From the NCBI GenBank assembly GCA_002717855.1, contig PBCD01000015.1:1-21372 (forward strand): DNA of 21,372 bases. Direction: 5' to 3'. This DNA comes from Rickettsiales bacterium. GTDB lineage: Bacteria > Pseudomonadota > Alphaproteobacteria > TMED127. Below are positions 13,552 through 21,077 of the stretch, one piece after another (positions within the stretch are counted from its first letter, which is position 1; every line of letters begins with the position of its first letter). Made by a program: the position numbers and the translations under genes. The notes under the pieces are model-generated. The model made no database searches, was not told where the DNA came from, and saw only the letters and a list, made by a program, of their open reading frames with translations.

Positions 13552-14886
13552 TTAAGCAATTTTATCAACTTTATGATTAGATTTTTTGGTATTTATAATC
13601 TCGTTACTTTTTTGTATTGGTATCTTCTTCCCAATTTCTTTATTAAATCTGTCATTTTTTTTTTCAGAATTTTTATTTTTGGAGTTATCATTATTTTGAT
13701 TAAACATAGTTGAAAAATTTGACAATTTAAGATTATCTTCTTTAAACATTTCATTTAATTTTTGAAAGTTTTCATTCAAAGTTGTTATAGTTTGTTTGTT
13801 ATCACTCAAAATTTTAAGCTCTGTTTCTTTTCCAGTTACTTCAACTTCAACTTTTAATTTTCCGAGATTTTTTGGTTCTAAAGATAAATTAATACGATTG
13901 ACTCCTCGAGCTATATTATTTTTAACGATTTTTACAAACTTTTCTCCCCATGCACTTTCCATTAAGTCTAAAATTTCATTTTTATCTGCTGGACTTTTCT
14001 GATCTCCGAGATTATTAACTAAAGCTTTAGAATTATGATTTTTATTAGAACTTGTTCGTTCTATTAAGTTAATCTGACTTTTTTGATCTCTGTTTTGCAA
14101 AAATGTGTTATGATAGTTTATTGTTAATTCTGTCGAATTTTTAATTTCTTTATTTTCAAATTTTACCTCAACTTTGTAGCTTTGATTAATAAGTTTGTTT
14201 TTATTAATCTTTTTTTTTGAAATTGTGTTTTTATTTTGTTTTTGCCAGATTTCTCTATTACCAATTAACTTTTCATTATCATTTATAATTTGTTTATCAG
14301 AGTTTTTTCTTTCAAGCTTAGTTTCAGTTTTGTTTAGGTTGCTTTTAATTTTATTGATATCTATGTGTTTATTTCCTAAAATCTTATTTTTTTTTGATAA
14401 GTCCTGAGAATTTTCTTTATTTGTAAAAAAATTCTCATCTTTTTTTATTTTGGGAGTAAATGTTCTTAATTCTGATTCACTTTCTTCAATTTTGTTAACA
14501 AATTTTGGATCATTGGGATTTTTTTGGTTTTTAAATTGAACATCATTAGGCTTAAAAACTGTATTATCATGAAACTTCTCATCAGGACTCTCTAGATTTA
14601 GCTCTTTATAAAATAAGGACACTAAAGATTGAGCAGCAGCTAAAATGTTTTCATCTGAATCTTTAAGAGTAATGAGATCATTTTTTTCAAATTTAATTGC
14701 CTCTTTATTTTCTATACTTACATCTAACGAATTCTTGTTTGTCTTTTCATCAATTTCAATATTTTCCATATCAACAAGGCTAAATAGCTCAGCAAAAACA
14801 CCATCTAAGTCTTCTTTGAACACTTTATGTTTTTTCAAGGAAATATTTTCTGAATTTACAATATTATTTTTATTAACTGTTACCAT
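13552..14886 (-). CDS. fliK: Flagellar hook-length control protein FliK
   Basis: FliK is exported as a molecular ruler and then triggers the FlhB specificity switch. The 444 residues are mostly low-complexity Lys/Asn/Ser sequence (about 40-300), as expected for the ruler part, and strongly shaped by AT-rich codon use. The C-terminal Flg_hook domain (about 308-395) carries the hallmark NRINLSLEPKNLGKLKVEVE. A Lys/Asn-rich tail follows. It has its own sigma-54 promoter in the 52-bp gap after fliJ. The predicted leader is only about 13 nt and lacks a clear Shine-Dalgarno sequence. Assignment rests on the C-terminal motif and the gene order. Confidence 0.93.
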   Translation of the reverse strand: MVTVNKNNIVNSENISLKKHKVFKEDLDGVFAELFSLVDMENIEIDEKTNKNSLDVSIENKEAIKFEKNDLITLKDSDENILAAAQSLVSLFYKELNLESPDEKFHDNTVFKPNDVQFKNQKNPNDPKFVNKIEESESELRTFTPKIKKDENFFTNKENSQDLSKKNKILGNKHIDINKIKSNLNKTETKLERKNSDKQIINDNEKLIGNREIWQKQNKNTISKKKINKNKLINQSYKVEVKFENKEIKNSTELTINYHNTFLQNRDQKSQINLIERTSSNKNHNSKALVNNLGDQKSPADKNEILDLMESAWGEKFVKIVKNNIARGVNRINLSLEPKNLGKLKVEVEVTGKETELKILSDNKQTITTLNENFQKLNEMFKEDNLKLSNFSTMFNQNNDNSKNKNSEKKNDRFNKEIGKKIPIQKSNEIINTKKSNHKVDKIA

Positions 14887-14909
14887 ATAAATTCTATTTT
14901 ACTTAAAGT

Positions 14910-14925
14910 TGCAAATCCAATGCCA
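14910..14925 (-). promoter_or_regulatory. Sigma-54 promoter of fliK
   Basis: TGGC-ATTGGAT-TTGCA is a full match to the -24/-12 core in the short fliJ-fliK gap. The start is predicted near 14899, about 13 nt before the fliK ATG. No GTCA-N6-TGAC palindrome was seen in the 150 bp upstream, which is fliJ coding sequence. Confidence 0.7.
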
Positions 14926-14938
14926 TTTTAAGCTAATA

Positions 14939-15346
14939 TTAAAACGATGATTTATTTAGGATATTTATTTCAGCTTTTCTTTCTTTGAAATCAGATTGTT
15001 CTTTCTTAAGTTCAAATATTTTTTCTTTAATACTTTCTGTCTGCTTATTTAATTTAGAAATATGTTTAAGATTTGTAGAAATTTCAGACGAGAGATATTT
15101 TTTTCTGTTGTTTGAAGTTTCTAATTTTTTTTGTAATTTTTCTTGATAGTTTGAGATTTGTCTTAACAAACCAGTACTCAAAATCTCGTTTTTTGGATAA
15201 TTTGAAATTTTTAACATTTCTTCCAACGTTCTACTGATTTTTGAGAGTTTTTTTTCTTCTTTTATTAAAAGATTCAGACTTCTAAGAGATTTATTTTTTT
15301 TAAGTTTTTTTAGTTTTAACAGTATATTAAATTTTTTGCTTGTCAT
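14939..15346 (-). CDS. fliJ: Flagellar export chaperone/stalk protein FliJ
   Basis: FliJ is the coiled-coil stalk inserted in the FliI hexamer and touching the export gate. The 135 residues are almost wholly helical and Lys/Glu/Leu-rich with heptad repeats in two long stretches (about 8-70 and 75-128), the FliJ hairpin layout. Sequence conservation is weak in this family, so the call depends on length, coiled-coil character and the place directly after fliI. The gene starts at the base after the fliI stop. A sigma-54-like element lies inside the fliI 3' end, about 75 bp upstream. Confidence 0.85.
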   Translation of the reverse strand: MTSKKFNILLKLKKLKKNKSLRSLNLLIKEEKKLSKISRTLEEMLKISNYPKNEILSTGLLRQISNYQEKLQKKLETSNNRKKYLSSEISTNLKHISKLNKQTESIKEKIFELKKEQSDFKERKAEINILNKSSF

Positions 15347-16666
15347 CTAAGTAATGCTATTCATATTGTTAAGACTATCATCAAAATTTGTTCGTTCGTC
15401 TTCTTTTTGCTTTAATAAATTGCAAATCTTAGGCCAATTACTAAGTGCTTTGTCAATGTCTTCATTCTGACCTGAAGTATATCCACCCATCAGAATTAAT
15501 TCTCTATTTTCCATGTATAACGAATAAAGTTTTTTAATGTAACTTGCTTTATCTTTATGTTTTTTATCTACAATTGAATTCATTACTCTACTTAATGACT
15601 GATTGATATCAATTGCTGGAAAAATTCCCATCTGCGCATGTTCCCTTGATAATACTATGTGTCCATCTAGGATGGCACGAGCAGTATCAACAACGGGATC
15701 ATTTGTGTCATCTGAATCAGCCAATATAGTATAAAAAGCAGTAATGGAACCTTCACTTTTACTTCCAGCTCCGGTTCTTTCAATTAAATTTGGTAACATT
15801 GAGATCACAGAAGGTGGATAACCTTTTGAAGTAGGTTGCTCTCCTAAAGCCAAACCTACTTCTCTTTTTGCGTGTGCAATTCTTGTCAAAGAATCCATTA
15901 TTAAAAGCACATTTTTACCTTTTGCTCTAAAATATTCTGCTATTGATGTAGCTCTTTGCGCTCCTTTAATTCTTAGTAAGGGAGACATGTCTGCGGGAAC
16001 AGCAACTATCACGGTTTTCTTTTTGGCGCTATCATTAAAAATTTGATTAACAAAACCTCCAACTTCTCTTCCTCTCTCTCCAATTAAAGCTACAACAACT
16101 ATATCAGCATTAGTAAATCTGCTCATCATTGCTAAAAGAACAGATTTTCCAACTCCTGAACCAGCAATAATACCTATTCTTTGCCCTCTTCCAATAGTCA
16201 ATAAAGAATTTATTGCTTTTATTCCTACATCTATTGGTTCGTTTATAGGCTTTCTATCCATAGGGTTAATTTTTTTACCGTTAATTGGCCATTTTTCATT
16301 TCCAACTGTTAAATCTTTTCCATCTATTGGGTTCCCAAAAGCATCAATGACTCTTCCTAATAAATTTTCACCAACTTCAATATTTACTCCCGAATTAATA
16401 ACTTCAACAACTGCCCCTGCCACAATGTTAGCATTTTGATCATGGATTGCTAAAAGATTTTTATAATCTTTAAAACCAATAATCTCCCCGGTAACAATTT
16501 TGTTATCGTTGCTTTCAATTTTACAAATGGTGCCAATAGGTACTGGAAAACCATCACATTCAATTATTTTTCCGTCAAATTTTGACACTTTTCCTTTATA
16601 GATTATTTCATCATTAAATTTGTAATTCTGAATATTATTTTGAATTTTTTTTAGAATTATAGACAT
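15347..16666 (-). CDS. fliI: Flagellum-specific ATPase FliI
   Basis: FliI is the hexameric ATPase that powers or primes flagellar export and is related to the F1 beta subunit. With the start chosen here it has 439 residues, the usual length. The N-terminal beta-barrel region (GKVSKFDGKIIECDGFPVPI) is followed by Walker A GSGVGKS at 169-175, IGERGREV with the catalytic Glu at about 197, Walker B LLIMDSLTR at 254-262, and GEQPTSKGYPPSV. Extending upstream to a TTG would add 36 basic, non-homologous residues overlapping fliH by about 100 bp. The ATG used here lies 4 bp after the fliH stop with AAAGG eight bases before it. Intact. Confidence 0.97.
   Translation of the reverse strand: MSIILKKIQNNIQNYKFNDEIIYKGKVSKFDGKIIECDGFPVPIGTICKIESNDNKIVTGEIIGFKDYKNLLAIHDQNANIVAGAVVEVINSGVNIEVGENLLGRVIDAFGNPIDGKDLTVGNEKWPINGKKINPMDRKPINEPIDVGIKAINSLLTIGRGQRIGIIAGSGVGKSVLLAMMSRFTNADIVVVALIGERGREVGGFVNQIFNDSAKKKTVIVAVPADMSPLLRIKGAQRATSIAEYFRAKGKNVLLIMDSLTRIAHAKREVGLALGEQPTSKGYPPSVISMLPNLIERTGAGSKSEGSITAFYTILADSDDTNDPVVDTARAILDGHIVLSREHAQMGIFPAIDINQSLSRVMNSIVDKKHKDKASYIKKLYSLYMENRELILMGGYTSGQNEDIDKALSNWPKICNLLKQKEDERTNFDDSLNNMNSIT
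15421..15436 (-). promoter_or_regulatory. Sigma-54-like element inside the fliI 3' end
   Basis: TGGC-CTAAGAT-TTGCA gives a full -24/-12 core match, with a predicted start near 15410, about 64 nt upstream of fliJ. It lies within the codons for NWPKICN of FliI. The W-P part is conserved in FliI proteins for protein reasons, so chance agreement is plausible. Confidence 0.35.
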
Positions 16667-16670
16667 ACTT

Positions 16671-17936
16671 TTAGCCTTTAATTGTGTCATCATTTTTTTG
16701 TGTTGTCTCAATCTTTGTTGCTGGCTTCTCTTCCTTAGGTGTCTGAATTTGAGCCTTTTGATTTGTGTCATCAACTTTATTAGAAAGCTTTTCAGTTAAA
16801 ATACTGTCTTCTTTTGATTCTTCAGAGCGATTAAATTCTGTTTCTTTGATGTTTGTAGGTAACTTGTATGGACCTGATGGAATTTTTGAAGTCTCAGAAA
16901 ATTGAGTTTTAATATCAGCACTTTGTAACTTATTTTGGATATTTTCATTTTTTACCATAGTTTGTTTTTTCATATCTTCAATTTGTGCATCAGGATTTTG
17001 ATCGATATCATTAATTTTAGCTTTTTCTATTTCAGCATAATTTTTATTCGCTAACTCTTTTAGATTTTCATCTAAATTTGAATTTGATGTCAAACTAAAT
17101 TTTTTTGAAGAAATATCATTTATTTCAATTCCCCCTGATTTTATTATTAAATCACCCCTATTCAGGGTCTCATCAGTTTTAAAAGTTATATCAGTTAAAG
17201 TTTTGTTGCTTTTTAAAAAGTCGTTTAGAACTTTTTGATCTTCTGTGTTCAAAAAAACAACAATTTTATTAGATGAATTTTCTATGGATAAAACCAAATT
17301 GTCAATTTTGTCTAAAAATTTTTTTGGCATCTCAGATATTTTGTAACCTAGCATTTGATTACAAATTTTCTTAATGGATTCATTAATAGTCTCATTTAAC
17401 TTTTTTGAAAATTCTGGTGTTACGTGAAATAAGTTGTCAATAGTATTCTTAAGTGCTAATGCTTGGGCTTTTTCTCCTTTTTGTAATTCATCTTTGATAT
17501 TTTTTTCTCCTTGCTTAAATCCTCTTTGAATGCCTTCCTTAAACCCCTTTTCCCTCGCGTCATCAATTAATTTTTCATGTTGTTCTTGCGTATAGATTTT
17601 TTCTTGTTTTTTTTCTCCCTCTAAATCAATATTATTCTTTTCTGATTCTAAAATATTTTCTTTTTCGGAATCGGATGATGCATTAAGTTCTTTTTCTTCT
17701 TTTTCATTAATACTATTGTCTTTTTTTTGAGATGTAGAAGATTTAGTATTATTTTTTTTTGCAATTTCTTTTAAATTTAAGCTTTTAAATTCAGAGGACA
17801 AATTTTCAAAAATTTTATCTTCTTTTAAAAAATTTAATCCCTTAGTTTTATTTAAAATATTTAAAATTTCTTCAGTATTAAGAGAAGATTCGTTTAGCTT
17901 AGAATACTCTTTGACTTTTTCTTTCTGTTGCATCAT
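16671..17936 (-). CDS. fliH: Flagellar assembly protein FliH, extended
   Basis: FliH is the peripheral stalk that regulates FliI and docks it to FliN. This protein has 421 residues, against about 230-250 for ordinary FliH. The FliH core spans about 115-285. It starts with the family's glycine repeats (AREKGFKEGIQRGFKQGEK, 128-146) and continues with a helix (INESIKKICNQMLG) and a beta/alpha end (KIVVFLN, LNRGDLIIKSGGIEIND). A Lys/Glu/Ser-rich extension of about 115 residues precedes it. About 135 disordered-looking residues follow it, a tail unusual because the FliH C-terminus normally contacts FliI. The start overlaps the fliG stop as ATGA. The family call is good; the extensions are of unknown use. 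Confidence 0.88.
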   Translation of the reverse strand: MMQQKEKVKEYSKLNESSLNTEEILNILNKTKGLNFLKEDKIFENLSSEFKSLNLKEIAKKNNTKSSTSQKKDNSINEKEEKELNASSDSEKENILESEKNNIDLEGEKKQEKIYTQEQHEKLIDDAREKGFKEGIQRGFKQGEKNIKDELQKGEKAQALALKNTIDNLFHVTPEFSKKLNETINESIKKICNQMLGYKISEMPKKFLDKIDNLVLSIENSSNKIVVFLNTEDQKVLNDFLKSNKTLTDITFKTDETLNRGDLIIKSGGIEINDISSKKFSLTSNSNLDENLKELANKNYAEIEKAKINDIDQNPDAQIEDMKKQTMVKNENIQNKLQSADIKTQFSETSKIPSGPYKLPTNIKETEFNRSEESKEDSILTEKLSNKVDDTNQKAQIQTPKEEKPATKIETTQKNDDTIKG

Positions 17937-18973
17937 ACAAAATCATCTCCACCTCTTCCAGCTAAGACGATTGATCCCTCGTCAGACATGGTTCGAGCAG
18001 TATTAATAATGGCCTTTTGTGCCTCCTGAACCTCTGTTAATCTTAATGGACCTAAAACTTCCATTTCGTCTTGTATATTTGCTGAAGCTCTTTGAGACAT
18101 GCATGAGAAAATTTTTTTCTTTAACTCTTCTTCTGTTCCTTTTAGAGCAATAATCAAAACTTCTTGATCAACATTTCTTAATAATGTTTGCATACTTCTA
18201 TCATCCATAAGTATTAAAGTATCAAATGTAAACATACTCTCTTGAATTTCTTTAGCTAAAAGTCTATCTCTCTCACCCAGGCTTTTTACAATTCTTTGTT
18301 CCATGTTTTGTTTGGTGAAATTCATAATTTGTGCTGCAGCTTTAACACCTCCAACAGATGAAGCTCTTAATGAAGTGTTTGTTTTAAATTTTAATTGCAT
18401 TACCCTTTCTAGTTCAGCTAATGCGTCGGGTTGAACAGTTTCTAGCGTCGCTATTCTGTGAATTATATCAGCTTGAATTTCTTCGGGTAATAAAACTAAA
18501 ACATCTGCAGCTACCCCAGCCTCTAAGTAAGAAACTATTAACGACATGATCTGAGGATGTTCGTCAGAAATGAGTTCTGCAACAGATCGAGCATCCATCC
18601 AATCTAAAATTTCAATTGGTTTATCGCTTTCCGTTGGTGTTATTCTTCCTAAAACTGATTGAGCCTTATTTTCACCTAGTGCTTTTGTCATTACATTTCT
18701 AATATAATTAGACGATCCCATTCCCAAATCTGTTTGAGTTTTGATAATAGCTAAAAACTCGTCTAAAACTTGATTAACTGTATCTTGATCTAATCCTTGA
18801 ACTGTGTACATTTCTTTCCCTAATTGTTGGACTTCTTTAGGACCCAAATTCTTTAAAATTTCTGCAGCCTCGTCTTCACCTAAAAGCATCATCAAAATTG
18901 CACATTTTTGAGTATTAGATAACCTTTCGTAAGCCGTTAATTCTTCTTCATTTTGATCTACTTGTTCTGCCAT
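17933..18973 (-). CDS. fliG: Flagellar motor switch protein FliG
   Basis: FliG couples the MS ring to the C ring and receives torque from MotA. The 346 residues show all three domains. The N-terminal domain (LSNTQKCAILMMLLGEDEAA) binds FliF. The middle domain has EHPQ at 138-141 (LISDEHPQIMSLIVSYL). The C-terminal domain carries the charged torque helix (VDQEVLIIALKGTEEELKKK) and LGPLRLTEVQEAQKAI. The extra C-terminal GRGGDDFV is minor. It lies about 20 bp after fliF and overlaps fliH by 4 bp. Intact. Confidence 0.97.
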   Translation of the reverse strand: MAEQVDQNEEELTAYERLSNTQKCAILMMLLGEDEAAEILKNLGPKEVQQLGKEMYTVQGLDQDTVNQVLDEFLAIIKTQTDLGMGSSNYIRNVMTKALGENKAQSVLGRITPTESDKPIEILDWMDARSVAELISDEHPQIMSLIVSYLEAGVAADVLVLLPEEIQADIIHRIATLETVQPDALAELERVMQLKFKTNTSLRASSVGGVKAAAQIMNFTKQNMEQRIVKSLGERDRLLAKEIQESMFTFDTLILMDDRSMQTLLRNVDQEVLIIALKGTEEELKKKIFSCMSQRASANIQDEMEVLGPLRLTEVQEAQKAIINTARTMSDEGSIVLAGRGGDDFV

Positions 18974-18993
18974 TTTTCTGCCTTAATATTATA

Positions 18994-20712
18994 TTAATCT
19001 GAATCTTTTTGAAGTAATTGTCTAAAAACATTAGAGATTTTTCCTGCCTCGTCTCCGACAATCATTCTAACAACCGCTACCTTATCGTCATATGTGTTAG
19101 CTGTATCAAGCATTTCAGGTGAAATTGAAGACTTTTTAGGTTTTAATTTTGCCTTTATATCCTCTAAAGATTCACCTTCTTGAACTTCCACTTCTTCCTC
19201 CTGATCACTTTCTAAATCTGAGTCTGTTACCATACCATCAGAAACACCTCCTGATGGAACTAAAATTCTATTTAATAAGGGCTTAAGTGCACCAAAAGTA
19301 ATAATAGCTAGTATTAATACTGTTGACAATTGTCCAATCATATTTTGAAACCAAGCTTCTTCGTACCATTCAGTAGTTACTACATCAATCTCGTCAATAA
19401 AATCACCGCTTGTGACTACTATTGAATCGCCTCTATCAGTATCAAATCCAACAGCTTCTTTTACTAAAGACGAAATTTTATTTTTGTCTTCTTCGCTTAG
19501 AGGTTCAGATACTAAACCTTCAGGTGTTTCTACAATTTTATTTTTTACAAGGACAGCTGTTTTTACTTTCTGAATATTTCCTACAGCTTTAATGGTGGTA
19601 TTTACCTTTTTACTCACCTCATAATTTCTTACATTACTTGTTGATCTTTGCTTAAATTCTGCTGGTTCGCCTTGATTTGGAGCATCTAATCCTAGTTCAG
19701 CTGCCAACGGAGCCTGGTTTGCAACTGCTCCTGGAACACCTCTGGCTGGTCGATCAGTGGATTCGTCAGTACTGTTTTGTTCACTACGAGTAGCAATACT
19801 TTCTGGATCAACAATTTCCTCAGTGGTAGATGTATTTGTATAATCCATTTCAATGTTAACTTGAGCAGTAATATTTCCCGGGCCAACTATTGGAGTTACT
19901 AGAGATAAAATTCTTTCTCTGTACAAAGACTCTATTTTAAGTCGATGATTCAATTGTTTTTCAGTTAATGCTGAATCAGCGTCATTTTCTGGCTTTGAGA
20001 GCAAAGCACCGTATTGATCTACAACGGTAACGTTATCAGATGACATGTAAGGAATTGATGAAGAAACAATATGAACTATTGACCTCACTTGTTCTTTTGA
20101 AAGTACTCTTCCATCTGCTAACTTGACGAAAACTGAGGCTGTAGGAGGAGCTGTTTCTCTCACAAATACAGACTTTTCAGGTATAGCTAGATGTACTCTA
20201 GCTCCGAGAATATTTGATATCTGATTAATAGAACGAGATAATTCAATTTCTTGTGTTTGTTTCATTTTCATAAATTCAACAGATCTGCTCGTCCCCATAG
20301 GGATTTCTTCAAGTAAATCATAACCTTGAGGAATTGAGCTAGGAAGACCTTCAGCTGCAAGTTTCATCTTTGCTTCATAATATTCAGGTGAAGGAACAAG
20401 AACCTCACCCGTAGACTGATCAATTGAAACATCGATACCGTTATTTCTGAGAACTTCTACTACCCTTGATTTTTCACTCTCTGGTAGCGAAGAAAATAAA
20501 GTTGTTCTGGGTGATTCTTTAAACATTAAAAAGAAAACGATGCCGATAAAAATTACAAAAAGTGTAATCATCACTGGAATTGATCTCTGAACTGCTGGTT
20601 CGTTTGAAAACCTTCTTACCTGTTCTATAGCATTACTTGCTCTTGCTAACATTCCAGAATCATTAACTATATTTGTTGTTTTTATATCTGTGGTTTGTGA
20701 TTGTTCTGCCAT
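18994..20712 (-). CDS. fliF: Flagellar MS-ring protein FliF
   Basis: FliF builds the MS ring in the inner membrane, the platform for the rotor and export gate. The 572 residues contain the first TM helix (about 44-65, SIPVMITLFVIFIGIVFFLM), the YscJ/FliF ring-building domains (FSSLPESEKSRVVEVLRNNG, MKMKQTQEIELSRSINQI, ARVHLAIPEKSVF) and the beta-collar region. The second TM helix is near 458-478. The cytoplasmic tail (FRQLLQKDSD at the end) binds FliG. Length is typical. It is separated from fliE by 20 bp without a visible promoter, so it should be read from upstream of the activator gene. Confidence 0.97.
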   Translation of the reverse strand: MAEQSQTTDIKTTNIVNDSGMLARASNAIEQVRRFSNEPAVQRSIPVMITLFVIFIGIVFFLMFKESPRTTLFSSLPESEKSRVVEVLRNNGIDVSIDQSTGEVLVPSPEYYEAKMKLAAEGLPSSIPQGYDLLEEIPMGTSRSVEFMKMKQTQEIELSRSINQISNILGARVHLAIPEKSVFVRETAPPTASVFVKLADGRVLSKEQVRSIVHIVSSSIPYMSSDNVTVVDQYGALLSKPENDADSALTEKQLNHRLKIESLYRERILSLVTPIVGPGNITAQVNIEMDYTNTSTTEEIVDPESIATRSEQNSTDESTDRPARGVPGAVANQAPLAAELGLDAPNQGEPAEFKQRSTSNVRNYEVSKKVNTTIKAVGNIQKVKTAVLVKNKIVETPEGLVSEPLSEEDKNKISSLVKEAVGFDTDRGDSIVVTSGDFIDEIDVVTTEWYEEAWFQNMIGQLSTVLILAIITFGALKPLLNRILVPSGGVSDGMVTDSDLESDQEEEVEVQEGESLEDIKAKLKPKKSSISPEMLDTANTYDDKVAVVRMIVGDEAGKISNVFRQLLQKDSD

Positions 20713-20732
20713 TTTTTATTTCCATTGATTAA

Positions 20733-21074
20733 TTAAACAGGCATATTCATAATGTCTTTATATGCACTTAAAACTTTATTTCTAACATTCAAAGTCATTT
20801 GAAAACCTAAACTTGATAGTTGTTTTTGTATCATTACTTTCGTCAAGTCATTTTCAATACCTAATTCAAAATTTTTGGTTAATTCTGCGCTTTTTTTCTG
20901 ATTATCTGAAACATTCTGTATAGCCTCTGACAAATTTTTTAAGAAACTTTCTGATACACTCTGGTCTCCCAATGTTTCCTTTGTTTGGTTAAGAATTTTT
21001 TGTTGTAATTCTTTAACTGTATTTTGTGTATCTATAATTTTAGGTGTTAAATTTGTTATTCTTGGTTTTACCAT
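20733..21074 (-). CDS. fliE: Flagellar hook-basal body protein FliE
   Basis: FliE links the MS ring and export gate to the rod. The 113 residues are mostly helical. They end with the diagnostic FliE C-terminus (LGFQMTLNVRNKVLSAYKDI, then MNMPV). Length is typical. The ribosome binding site AAGGA lies inside the last codons of the upstream activator gene, whose stop is only 3 bp away, so the two are translationally linked. Confidence 0.96.
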   Translation of the reverse strand: MVKPRITNLTPKIIDTQNTVKELQQKILNQTKETLGDQSVSESFLKNLSEAIQNVSDNQKKSAELTKNFELGIENDLTKVMIQKQLSSLGFQMTLNVRNKVLSAYKDIMNMPV

Positions 21075-21077
21075 TTT

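Noticed and set aside
13552..14886. Low-complexity Lys/Asn region of fliK as a decayed gene
   Set aside because: The frame is open from a good start to an intact Flg_hook domain. Low complexity is normal for the FliK ruler and is increased by AT-rich codons.
16574..16586. Palindrome GTCAAATTTTGAC inside fliI
   Set aside because: It is 13 bp (N5 spacer) and not the 14-bp form. It encodes the conserved VSKFDG of FliI and is far from any promoter, so it is probably chance in AT-rich coding sequence.
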